A stretch of DNA of 11,569 nucleotides from Elusimicrobiota bacterium (GTDB lineage: Bacteria; Elusimicrobiota; Elusimicrobia; 2-02-FULL-39-32). The translations under genes and the position numbers were made by a program. The notes under the pieces are model-generated. The model did not search any database. It was not told the DNA's origin and was given only the letters and a program-made list of their open reading frames with translations. This document shows, piece by piece, positions 1 through 6,847 of this stretch. The stretch is from NCBI GenBank assembly GCA_016193115.1, contig JACPSV010000239.1, positions 1 through 11,569 of the forward strand, read 5' to 3'. Numbering within the stretch: position 1 is the stretch's first letter; every line of letters starts with the position of its first letter.

Positions 1-1
1 T

Positions 2-280
2 CCGGCTTCGGAAGTGGGTCAGGCCAAAGTTTTTCCAAACCCGTTCCGCCCTTTCCAAGGACATACCCAGATAAAATTTACGAATCTTCCCCCCGCAACG
101 ACGATCAAGATTTTTTCGTTCTCCGGAAACATTGTGAGAGAATTGACTACGGACGCGAACGGTCAGGCAGTTTGGAACGGTAAAAACAGCGCCGGACACG
201 ATGTGGCCAGCGATATTTATTTGGCTTTGATTGAAGGGCCCGGCGGAAAACAAATCGTGAAGGTTGGAGTGCAACGATGA
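2..280 (+). CDS. C-terminal end of a probably secreted protein with a FlgD-Ig/T9SS-sorting-like domain (5' partial)
   Basis: The frame is open to the left edge, so only about the last 92 residues are present; the first GTG in the window (position 14) is probably internal. The visible part begins with a VFPNPFRP segment, then IKFTNLPP, IKIFSFSGNIVREL, a turn giving AVWNGKNSAGHDVASDIY, and ends in KVGVQR. This order (PNPF, beta strands, W(D/N)GKN-x-G, ASG/SDIY) is that of FlgD-Ig-like and type IX secretion C-terminal domains, which end large exported proteins and can act as sorting or anchoring modules. The stop TGA overlaps the ATG of the downstream PorV-like gene (ATGA), so the two are probably co-transcribed and translationally coupled. 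The function of the missing N-terminal part is unknown. Inference: a surface or secreted protein handled by a PorV-dependent route. Confidence 0.75.
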   Translation, partial: PASEVGQAKVFPNPFRPFQGHTQIKFTNLPPATTIKIFSFSGNIVRELTTDANGQAVWNGKNSAGHDVASDIYLALIEGPGGKQIVKVGVQR

Positions 281-1197
281 AGAAAATTCTGGCGGGGATG
301 ATTTTCTGTTCTCTCGCTTTTCATTCTTTCGTTCACGCAGATTTCACGAGCGAAGATAAGGGGACGAGTTCGCTCCAGTTCTTGAAGTTAGGGGCGGGAG
401 CGCGGGCGGAAGGGATGGGCAGCGCGGGCGGCGCTGTGGCGGAAGACGCGAATACTCTCTTTTGGAATCCCGCGGGACTTTCACAACCCAAACGGCAGTC
501 TGTGTCGTTCATGCATGGAAGTTATTTAGATTCCGTATTTTATGATTTTGTTTCTTACCTACTTCCTCTCCGGAAAAACGTGGGTGTTGGCCTGGGTGTG
601 CAGTACGTTTCCTATGGCGGTATCGCCGAAACCAGCGAAGAAGGAGCCGTGCTGGGAGAATACTATCCGGAAAATCTGACATTGAATTTGGGTGGAAGTT
701 ATCGTTTTAGACCGTTTTCGGCGGGTGCTACCGTCAAATACGTGCGCGCTCGCGTTCGGGACAGCGCCTCTACGGCCGTCATGGATTTTGGACTTCTGTA
801 CGATTGGAGAGTTGGAACCGTGGGTTTGTCCGCGCACAACCTTTTCAGCTACATTACATTTGAGAGCCAACCGGAAAAATTGCCCCTGTTCTACCGCTTG
901 AGCGCGGCTTTTCGACCCATGGAAAAAGTTCTTTTCGTTTCCGATCTAAATCTACCGAGAGACGCGGTTCCGTACATTTCCCTGGGTATAGAAAAATCTT
1001 TTCAATTAACCGGCCGCTGGCTCTTTTCCCCGAGGGCAGGGTATTCGTTTCAGACTCAAGATATGAGCGGATTGAAGGGAATTACGGCAGGACTGGGTCT
1101 CAGGATGGATTCTGTTTCGTTCGATTACGCTTGGGTGCCCATGGGAGATTTGGGTCAGACTCACCGAGCTTCCATTACTCTCTTTTGGGACAACTAG
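277..1197 (+). CDS. PorV/PorQ-family outer-membrane beta-barrel protein
   Basis: 306 residues. Residues 1-21 form a signal peptide (MKK, hydrophobic stretch, then a VHA cleavage site). The mature N-terminus carries FLKLGAGARAEGMGSAGGAV followed by EDANTLFWNPAGL, the hallmark of the PorV/PorQ (UPF0164-like) family, related to FadL-type barrels. The rest is alternating amphipathic strands rich in aromatic and glycine residues, ending in a typical barrel C-terminus (SITLFWDN). In Bacteroidota PorV is a shuttle component of type IX secretion; in other phyla the family is common but poorly characterised. GGAG lies 7 nt before the ATG. The neighbouring upstream gene ends in a sorting-like domain, which supports a role in exporting or anchoring such proteins. 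The TAG stop overlaps the stop codon of the convergent gene. Family is confident, exact function is not. Confidence 0.85.
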   Translation: MKKILAGMIFCSLAFHSFVHADFTSEDKGTSSLQFLKLGAGARAEGMGSAGGAVAEDANTLFWNPAGLSQPKRQSVSFMHGSYLDSVFYDFVSYLLPLRKNVGVGLGVQYVSYGGIAETSEEGAVLGEYYPENLTLNLGGSYRFRPFSAGATVKYVRARVRDSASTAVMDFGLLYDWRVGTVGLSAHNLFSYITFESQPEKLPLFYRLSAAFRPMEKVLFVSDLNLPRDAVPYISLGIEKSFQLTGRWLFSPRAGYSFQTQDMSGLKGITAGLGLRMDSVSFDYAWVPMGDLGQTHRASITLFWDN

Positions 1198-1658
1198 GAA
1201 GTGGGAAGGGGTTTGGCGAACCAGAGTTCGTAGAGGATGATGAGAGAGATGGCGGCCACGCCAAAGGAGAAGAGTCCGCCGCCGATATAAGATAAAATTT
1301 CCCACTCCACGCCTCTGAATTTGAGAAGCCACCAGGAAGTCTGGTCGAGGCCCGCTCCCAAGAAAGGCAAAGGGATGAGAAAAAGTTTCCAATTCTCCTT
1401 AATACGCGATAGGCAGAGAATTCCCCCCAACATCAAATACATGATTCCGTGCCCAAATGCGTGTTGGTGGCTCATGCGCAGAAGTTTTCGCGTGTCCTGC
1501 TGGTAATGAAAGTATTCTTCCGTGGAAGCGAAAGCTTCGTGAGTCACATGATAGGACAACAGAAGGGAAAAGACATGGCTGGCCGCCACCGCCGTTAAAA
1601 ACAAAGTAATCAACACTTTAGCGCTGACCGGCAGACGCGTCAGTTGAAACTCTTTCAT
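1194..1658 (-). CDS. Hypothetical His-rich integral membrane protein (about four TM segments)
   Basis: 154 residues; I do not recognise a named family. Hydrophobic stretches lie at about residues 13-35, 71-84, 92-105 and 120-145, consistent with four membrane helices. Histidines are concentrated in the first half: H28, H37, H40, H51, H64, H66 and H70, with a SHQHAFGHG segment at the start of the second helix. Several fall in or next to membrane helices, a pattern that could ligate b-type haem or a metal, but no known signature is met. The ATG overlaps the stop of the upstream haem/FMN_bind-like gene (ATGA), so the two proteins are probably made together and may interact. It is the last gene of the minus-strand train and its stop overlaps that of the convergent PorV gene. 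Redox partner function is inference only. Confidence 0.7.
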   Translation of the reverse strand: MKEFQLTRLPVSAKVLITLFLTAVAASHVFSLLLSYHVTHEAFASTEEYFHYQQDTRKLLRMSHQHAFGHGIMYLMLGGILCLSRIKENWKLFLIPLPFLGAGLDQTSWWLLKFRGVEWEILSYIGGGLFSFGVAAISLIILYELWFAKPLPTS

Positions 1659-2452
1659 TTTTGTAATCTCTCCAAAATTTGAACCGTGGAACGGACGGAT
1701 TCTACCATCTCTTTGGATTCTTTTTCGCGTCCCTTTACAAACTGAACTTGAGAAAGTTCAGATGAACTCTTTCCGGTGAACTGTTCCAAAAAAGATTTGG
1801 AAGTGAGGGGTTTGAGGTGGAGGTGGACAGGGTGGATTTTAAGGATCCGGCCGCTCCGGACGATCGTCAAAAGGACGTTCAATTCTTCCGCGCCGGAGGA
1901 AAAGAGAGAGTAACTCGCCACAGCCGATTTGTTTCCGTTTTGAAATATCCAAAACAGGGTGGAAAACTTCTCCTCGTCACTCAGTTTTCTGCCCAATAAA
2001 CTTTCCAGTTCCTGAATTGTGGTAGAGGAGAGCGGCCCTTCCTGAACCTGAAACATCACAGGACCGGGAAAAAGAGGCGTCAGCGCTTTTTTGGGCGCGA
2101 TCGTCGGTTTCGATTCTTTCAACCAAGGTCCTATTCGTTTGGGAGTGGAAGCAGGATCTCCGGGGTTGGACAAGGCCTTCCATTCTTCTGAATTGATAAA
2201 CCCATCCTTGTCCGAATCAAGATGATCCATGGTTTCAAACGATTGAAAATTATGTCCATTCTTTAGAAAATCTTTCCCATACCCGTTCAGTTCCCAACTC
2301 TCGCTTTGGTGGCACAGCGTACAATTCACCGATACCCCCTTTTTATTGGAAATCATGCTCCGGTACGGCGGCAATGCCCAAAGCGGCGATGATAGAATTA
2401 GTAGAGATAAGAAACAGGCTGGCAGGACAAGGGGTTTACTTAAACAATCCAT
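1655..2452 (-). CDS. Exported protein with c-type haem motif, EF-hand and FMN_bind-like domain
   Basis: 265 residues. Residues 1-26 look like a signal peptide ending in LWA. Then comes LPPYRSM and a single CxxCH haem-attachment motif (C44-T-L-C47-H48) followed by LNGYGKDF, as in small monohaem proteins. A canonical EF-hand loop follows: D79, D81, D83, F85, N87, E90 in the form DxDxDGxxxxxE. After a Pro/Lys-rich linker (about 97-130), residues 131-263 resemble an FMN_bind domain: FWIFQNGNKSAVASYSLF, then VLLTIVRSGRILKI, then a FLEQFTGKS segment, then a terminal helix. Where flavinylated members have (S/T)GAT, this protein has KGRE at 240-243, so covalent FMN attachment seems lost. The start overlaps the end of rseP by 17 nt. 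Likely periplasmic or lipid-facing electron transfer, possibly calcium-tuned; the specific reaction is unknown. Confidence 0.75.
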   Translation of the reverse strand: MDCLSKPLVLPACFLSLLILSSPLWALPPYRSMISNKKGVSVNCTLCHQSESWELNGYGKDFLKNGHNFQSFETMDHLDSDKDGFINSEEWKALSNPGDPASTPKRIGPWLKESKPTIAPKKALTPLFPGPVMFQVQEGPLSSTTIQELESLLGRKLSDEEKFSTLFWIFQNGNKSAVASYSLFSSGAEELNVLLTIVRSGRILKIHPVHLHLKPLTSKSFLEQFTGKSSSELSQVQFVKGREKESKEMVESVRSTVQILERLQK

Positions 2453-3488
2453 TTTGCAGACGAGAAATGTCTTGGGTTGTGGCGAATAGGAATACGGCGA
2501 TTAAAACTGTTGCGCCGACAATGTTGGCAACGCGTATGATCGCCTTGTTCAAGGGTTTGCCTAGTATGCCTTCCAATAGATACAAGAAGACATGTCCTCC
2601 GTCCAACAACGGTACGGGAAAGAAATTGAATAGGCCAAGAGAAAGGGAAATCAGGGCAATCAAGCCGACCAGCTCCTGAAACCCTTCATGCGCGACCTTG
2701 GCCACGATGGAGACAATCCCGATCGGTCCGGCCAGCTCCGGTTTCTTTCTTTTGACGATTGCGTCTCCCAGATATTTCAGAGTGAGCGCCGTCCAGAAAT
2801 AGGTTTGCTGCGCCGCTCCCAGAAGAGATTCTCCCAAACCTTGAGGGTTCATCTCCATGGACGGCGCAATGCCAATGACTCCAATCTGGCGCTGCGGGTC
2901 TTTTTTGGGGATGATGGCCGCTCTTTTTTCGATTTCGCCTTGATCCGTTTTTCTGCGGTAAAGGATATCCATCGTTTTTTCCGGGCTGGCATGAATGATC
3001 TCCGCGGTTTCAGACCAGGTTTGGACTTGTCTACCGTCAATAGCAAGGATCCTGTCGTTCTTTTCCAGTCCGGCGGCTTGGGCAGGATAGCCGGACACGA
3101 CTTCCCCGATCACAGGTTCTTGCGAAGGTTGAGGACGACCCCAATAAAACGCAAGAAAGAAGAAACAGAGAAACGCAAGAACGTAGTTCATGACCGGTCC
3201 TGCCAGAGCGATCGCGATTCTGCGATACCAATTTTGACCGAAAAACTCGTCCGGAGCGCCGTTGCTTTCCTCTAGGTCTTCCCCCGCGGGTTTAACGTAT
3301 CCTCCCAGAGGCAAAATGCAAAAAGACCAGCGCGTTCCTTTCCACTCAAAACCGAATATCTCCTTGCCAAATCCAATCGCAAACCGTTCCACGCGCACTC
3401 CCATGAGTCTGCAGACGTAGTAGTGACCCCACTCGTGGATGACCACGACTAAACTAAAAACGAAAAGTATGGCAGCAAGGGTGAGCAT
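2436..3488 (-). CDS. rseP: RIP zinc metalloprotease RseP (site-2 protease family)
   Basis: 350 residues, an intramembrane metalloprotease that cleaves membrane-anchored anti-sigma factors or leftover signal peptides within the inner membrane. The first helix carries the zinc/catalytic HExxH motif (H18-E19-W-G-H22), followed by ILPLGGYVKPAGE and the GPVMNYVLAF helix. A single PDZ domain spans about residues 120-195 (VIGEVVSGYPAQAAGLEKND...). The second metal-binding motif is LLDGGH with D296, in NFFPVPLLDGG. One PDZ domain makes it shorter than E. coli RseP (two PDZ), as is usual in many phyla. It begins 2 nt after the dxr stop and its 3' end overlaps the next gene by 17 nt, so translation is coupled. 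The position after dxr in the uppS-cdsA-dxr-rseP cluster is the standard one. Confidence 0.95.
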   Translation of the reverse strand: MLTLAAILFVFSLVVVIHEWGHYYVCRLMGVRVERFAIGFGKEIFGFEWKGTRWSFCILPLGGYVKPAGEDLEESNGAPDEFFGQNWYRRIAIALAGPVMNYVLAFLCFFFLAFYWGRPQPSQEPVIGEVVSGYPAQAAGLEKNDRILAIDGRQVQTWSETAEIIHASPEKTMDILYRRKTDQGEIEKRAAIIPKKDPQRQIGVIGIAPSMEMNPQGLGESLLGAAQQTYFWTALTLKYLGDAIVKRKKPELAGPIGIVSIVAKVAHEGFQELVGLIALISLSLGLFNFFPVPLLDGGHVFLYLLEGILGKPLNKAIIRVANIVGATVLIAVFLFATTQDISRLQNGLFK

Positions 3489-3490
3489 GA

Positions 3491-4675
3491 TTACCTTCCT
3501 ATTGTATCAATTATTTCCTGAGCCGTTCTACGGGACCAGGAGTCCGCTTCTAAAATTTGGTTGAGGTCTGGGTTTGAGATCGTGGAATGTTTGCGCATCA
3601 CCTTGTCCACCACTTTAGCGATATCCGTAAAGCAGATGCGTTCCCGCAAGAAAGCGTAAACGGCGCACTCGTTCGAGGCCGAAAGAACCGCCGGCATTGT
3701 GCCGCCGGAACGCGCAGCCTGCAATGCCAGAGAGAGACAAGGGAACCGCTTAAAGTCAGGCTCTTCAAAGTCCAACCGGCCGACTTCAGTCAAGTTCAGT
3801 TTTTGGATGGGAGCGGGTCTTCTCTCCGGATAGGTGAGAGCGTATTGGATCGGCAAACACATGTCCGGCACCGAGAGCTGAGCCAGTATAGAACCGTCCA
3901 CAAACTCGACGGCCGAATGGATAATGGACTGACGATGGATGACGATTTGAATTTTGTCCAGAGGTACGCCAAAGAGTAAATGCGCTTCAATCTTTTCTAA
4001 TCCCTTGTTCATGAGCGTGGCGGAATCAATCGTAATTTTTTTCCCCATTTTCCAGTTGGGGTGGGCTAACGCTTTTTGTACGGAAACTTTAGAGAGGTTC
4101 CCGGAATAACGGTAGAACGGTCCGCCGGAAGCCGTCAATATGATTTTCTCTACGGCGTTTCCGTTTTGTCCCTGAAGGCATTGGAACATGGCCGAATGTT
4201 CTGAATCGACAGGTAAAACCCGGGCGCCATATTTTTTTGCCGTTTTCATGACCAAAGGACCCGCCATGATCAGAGACTCTTTGTTGGCCAGGGCTACAGT
4301 CAGTCCTTTTCTCAATGAAGCTAAAAGTGCGGGTAGTCCGGCAGCGCCCACGACGCCGGAAAGGATCAAATCTGCGTTCCCTTCTGTGGCCACTTGTTGC
4401 AGGGATTCCGGACCGCGATAGATGCGTAGTCCCCACGCCGAAAACCTTTGCTTATATTGTTGGGTAAAGGCGTCACAAGAAGTTGGGTTCACAATCCCAA
4501 CACAGCGGGGCTTAAAAGTCTCTACCTGTCGGGCAAGCACGTGAATGTTGCTTTCCGTGGTTAATCCCACGACTTTGTATCCGTTCCCCGCGGAACGCAA
4601 AACTTTTAACGCGCTCTCTCCAATGGAGCCGGTGGATCCGAGAATAACGATTTTTTTTGTCTTGTGGAAATTCAT
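3491..4675 (-). CDS. dxr: 1-deoxy-D-xylulose-5-phosphate reductoisomerase
   Basis: 394 residues, the usual family length. The cytosolic enzyme rearranges and reduces DXP to 2-C-methyl-D-erythritol 4-phosphate with NADPH, the committed step of the MEP isoprenoid pathway. The NADPH-binding GSTGSIG is at residues 13-19; LANKESLIMAG is at about 129-139; the metal ligands are in LPVDSEHSA (D157, E159) and LMNKGLEKIEAH (E227); the substrate-contacting ASGG is at 182-185. The C-terminal helical domain is complete. AGGAAA lies 6 nt upstream of the ATG. The 52-nt gap to cdsA contains an unusual leader shared with tsf (see separate entries). Co-location with uppS in the same cluster fits isoprenoid supply for the lipid carrier. 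Confidence 0.97.
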   Translation of the reverse strand: MNFHKTKKIVILGSTGSIGESALKVLRSAGNGYKVVGLTTESNIHVLARQVETFKPRCVGIVNPTSCDAFTQQYKQRFSAWGLRIYRGPESLQQVATEGNADLILSGVVGAAGLPALLASLRKGLTVALANKESLIMAGPLVMKTAKKYGARVLPVDSEHSAMFQCLQGQNGNAVEKIILTASGGPFYRYSGNLSKVSVQKALAHPNWKMGKKITIDSATLMNKGLEKIEAHLLFGVPLDKIQIVIHRQSIIHSAVEFVDGSILAQLSVPDMCLPIQYALTYPERRPAPIQKLNLTEVGRLDFEEPDFKRFPCLSLALQAARSGGTMPAVLSASNECAVYAFLRERICFTDIAKVVDKVMRKHSTISNPDLNQILEADSWSRRTAQEIIDTIGR

Positions 4676-4731
4676 GGTTTATTTCCTATAACATCCAAGG
4701 AAAAACCATTTGGTCGCTGAAGCTCGGTCAT
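4672..4731 (-). other. Possible 19-codon linking ORF between cdsA and dxr
   Basis: An ATG overlaps the cdsA stop (ATGA) and the frame runs 19 codons (begins MTELQR) to a TGA that overlaps the dxr ATG (ATGA again), so the cdsA-dxr gap is exactly bridged by an open frame. A similar beginning (MTEFQR) is found after the rpsB stop. There is no good Shine-Dalgarno in front of it, so any translation would depend on re-initiation by ribosomes finishing cdsA. Within it, CCAA..GG-TTTTT-CC-TTGG can form a weak hairpin. It may be a relay for translational coupling or simple chance. Confidence 0.25.
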
Positions 4732-5523
4732 TTGGGTATAATAAACCATATTAGGTAGTAATAATAAAGCGGAGTGGTCAACAAGAAAGAGTCGAAACGG
4801 TCCAGCAACCCGCCGTGTCCCGGCAGGAGAGAACCGGAATCCTTGACTTGAACGTTTCGTTTAAATAGGGATTCGGAAAAGTCGGAAATTTGAGCGGTGA
4901 TAAGAATCAGAGTGGCCAGAATAAGGGTTTCTTGGAGAGGCAGCGATTTCAAGAAAAAAGAGCGATAAATTAAAGCGACCAGAAGAGCCGCTAGAGAACC
5001 GATGAGAGTGCCTTCCCAGGTCTTTTTGGGGCTAACGTAAGTGGAAACACGGTTCTTGCCCAATATCTTTCCTCCCAAATAAGCGCCAATGTCCAGAGAC
5101 CAAATGACGCAAAAGAGAAAAAATGTGCGGGAGAGACCATGCAATATAAAAAATTCCAAAGAAAGACGCGGCGACGGCAAAGAATGCGTTCTCTTTATCG
5201 GAACTGAGAAGGGCGCGTGTCAGGAGAAGGAGAATCAGAAGGGATAAGAATGGAAATAGGAGTTCTGTCCCCATGCGCAGCCCGATTTCTTTGCCGATCG
5301 TGGACTGGTTCAGAAGAAAGAGGAGCGAAAAGGAGAGACCGCAAGCTATCGAGACATACTTGAAAACGTTCCAGCCCGCTCCTTCAAACAAACTGTAATA
5401 TTCATAGAGTGAAAGCAAGACGATCCCCAACACCAGCATCAGGAACGGGATTTGTCCCCACCAGATGCACCCCAGCACCAGAGGCACTCCCACTAAAGCG
5501 GTTAAAAATCTGGGAAGAAGCAT
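4728..5523 (-). CDS. cdsA: Phosphatidate cytidylyltransferase CdsA, split by an apparent frameshift
   Basis: CdsA makes CDP-diacylglycerol from CTP and phosphatidic acid in the inner membrane. The N-terminal part (about 5523 to 5120) encodes multiple hydrophobic helices ending in ASFFGIFYIAWSLPHIFSLL. The C-terminal part is in a different frame and carries VIWSLDIGAYLGGK, SPKKTWEG and the full family signature: SLFKRN then KDSG, LLPGHGG and DRFD. Moving from the first frame to the second requires skipping one nucleotide between about 5100 and 5155. The region contains two runs of six T on the coding strand (5118-5123 and 5148-5153), the likeliest places for an indel. Joined, the product would be about 264 residues, close to family length. 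The downstream frame has only a TTG as a possible start and lacks the N-terminal helices, so it is not an independent gene. The gene starts 3 nt after uppS. A base-call error, a true mutation or a small out-of-frame deletion are all possible. Confidence 0.85.
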
Positions 5524-5526
5524 GGG

Positions 5527-6252
5527 TTAGTCCGAGTGACCTCCAAACCGCCTCTCCCGGTTTTGATAGTCCAGGATTGCCTCATAGAAATCCTTTTTTT
5601 TAAAATCCGGCCAAAGAACAGGGGTCGTATAAAATTCGGAATAGGCGGACTGGTAGATCAAGAAATTGGAGATTCTCTGCTCGCCGGACGTACGGATAAT
5701 TAAGTCCGGGTCGCGCAGGTCTTGGGTATAGAGGAATTTAGAGAAACTTTTTTCATCCACTTTTTTTTGTCCGGAAACGAGTATCCGGTTGACGGCCTCT
5801 AAAATTTCCTGACGGCCGCCATAGTTGAGCGCCAGAACCAAAGTCAGGCCGCGATTGTTTTTTAGTTTTTCCATTGACTGAGACAATTCGCGTTGTACGT
5901 TTCCCGGCAGCAGATGGGTTTGTCCGATGATTTTGAGACGGACGCCGGCGCTGTCCAGTTCTTTCACCTCTTTGCGTAACGTCAGGCAAAGAAGCTGCAT
6001 CAGAGCGTTCACTTCCGATTTTGGGCGTGCCCAGTTTTCCGTGGAAAATGTGTAGAGCGTTAAGGTTTCCACGCCGATTTTCCCACAGGCGCGGACGATC
6101 TCGCGCACGCTCTCCGTTCCGGCCCGATGTCCCAGGATACGCGGGTATCCCCGTTTTTTGGCCCAACGGCCGTTCCCGTCCATGATGATCGCCACATGTT
6201 TGGGAATCTCTTTGGGTTGGATCTTCTGGAGGAGGATCTCTTCGTAGGACAC
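5527..6252 (-). CDS. uppS: Isoprenyl transferase (undecaprenyl diphosphate synthase, UppS family)
   Basis: 241 residues, a cytosolic cis-prenyltransferase that elongates farnesyl diphosphate with isopentenyl diphosphate to the long lipid carrier used for peptidoglycan and O-antigen. The N-terminus has HVAIIMDGNGRWAKKRG with the catalytic Asp at residue 25 and GHRAG just after (H42). TLYTFSTENW, ALNYGGRQEI and the C-terminal RTSGEQRISNFLIYQSAY plus VLWPDF segments are all present; these hold the diphosphate-binding Arg residues and the Mg-binding Glu. The start is GTG at 6252; no in-frame ATG lies between it and the frr stop and the Shine-Dalgarno is weak, so the start is the least certain part. 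A 38-nt gap separates it from frr and 3 nt from cdsA. Chain length (C55 or other) cannot be told from sequence. Confidence 0.95.
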   Translation of the reverse strand: MSYEEILLQKIQPKEIPKHVAIIMDGNGRWAKKRGYPRILGHRAGTESVREIVRACGKIGVETLTLYTFSTENWARPKSEVNALMQLLCLTLRKEVKELDSAGVRLKIIGQTHLLPGNVQRELSQSMEKLKNNRGLTLVLALNYGGRQEILEAVNRILVSGQKKVDEKSFSKFLYTQDLRDPDLIIRTSGEQRISNFLIYQSAYSEFYTTPVLWPDFKKKDFYEAILDYQNRERRFGGHSD

Positions 6253-6290
6253 TACGTTGGTTGCGGAGACCTGGTTTAAATTTATTTGGG

Positions 6291-6842
6291 TTAAGATTCG
6301 AGAATCTCTTTTTCTTTTTGAGAGAGAATATCTTCAAGCGATCGGATGGAATGATCGGTCAGCTTTTGAACTTCCTGTTCCAAACGCCGGACGTCGTCCT
6401 GAGAAATCATTTTTTCTTTTTCCTGCGCTTTTACGTTTTCCACGATTTCCCGGCGAATGTTGCGCACCGCGACGCGAAAATCTTCCGCTTGTTTGCGCAC
6501 AACGCGGATTAGATCTTTGCGCCGTTCCGTGGTTAAGGTGGGCACATTCAAGCGCAGGAGTTTGCCGTCGTTCATGGGCGACATCCCCAGATCGGATTTA
6601 AGTATGGCTTGTTCCACCGCTTTCAGGGATTCCTTGTCCCACGGTTTAATCTCTAAAGTTCTGCCCTCTACAACGGAACAACTGGCGAGCTGCTGGATCG
6701 TCATGGAACTTCCGTAGTAGTCCACTTTAATCCCTTCCAGCAAGGAGATATGGGCTCGTCCCGTGCGCAAAGAGGCAAGTTCTGACTTAAACCGTTCAAT
6801 CACCTTCTTCATCTGTTCTTCGGCTGATTGCAGCGGGTTCAT
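6291..6842 (-). CDS. frr: Ribosome recycling factor
   Basis: 183 residues, near the usual 185. With EF-G, RRF splits the post-termination ribosome in the cytosol. The sequence begins with a long charged helix and FKSELASLRTGRA (RTGRA at about 27-31), then GIKVDYYGSSMTIQQLAS, KPWDKESLKAVEQAI, the IRLN-like LLRLNVPTLTTERRKDL segment, and the C-terminal coiled helix RNIRRE...KEKMISQDDVRRLEQEVQKLTD. All are family hallmarks. It starts 5 nt after the pyrH stop, so the two are coupled, in the classic rpsB-tsf-pyrH-frr order. Confidence 0.97.
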   Translation of the reverse strand: MNPLQSAEEQMKKVIERFKSELASLRTGRAHISLLEGIKVDYYGSSMTIQQLASCSVVEGRTLEIKPWDKESLKAVEQAILKSDLGMSPMNDGKLLRLNVPTLTTERRKDLIRVVRKQAEDFRVAVRNIRREIVENVKAQEKEKMISQDDVRRLEQEVQKLTDHSIRSLEDILSQKEKEILES

Positions 6843-6847
6843 TGTAT

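Noticed and set aside
1837..1900. SSGAEEL at residues 185-191 of the haem/FMN_bind-like protein as flavinylation motif
   Set aside because: SGAE lacks the acceptor Thr and lies far from the C-terminal position of the motif in the family.
2688..3275. 195-codon plus-strand open frame opposite rseP
   Set aside because: Antisense to conserved rseP motifs, Arg/Asp/Phe-biased composition, no ribosome site or recognisable domain.
4728..5180. Separate membrane protein gene in the downstream cdsA frame
   Set aside because: Only a TTG start, no N-terminal CdsA helices, and the sequence continues the CdsA fold and carries its signature.
5753..6337. 194-codon open frame overlapping uppS on the same strand
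   Set aside because: Arg/Gly/Thr-rich composition without family features; shadow of the well-supported uppS.
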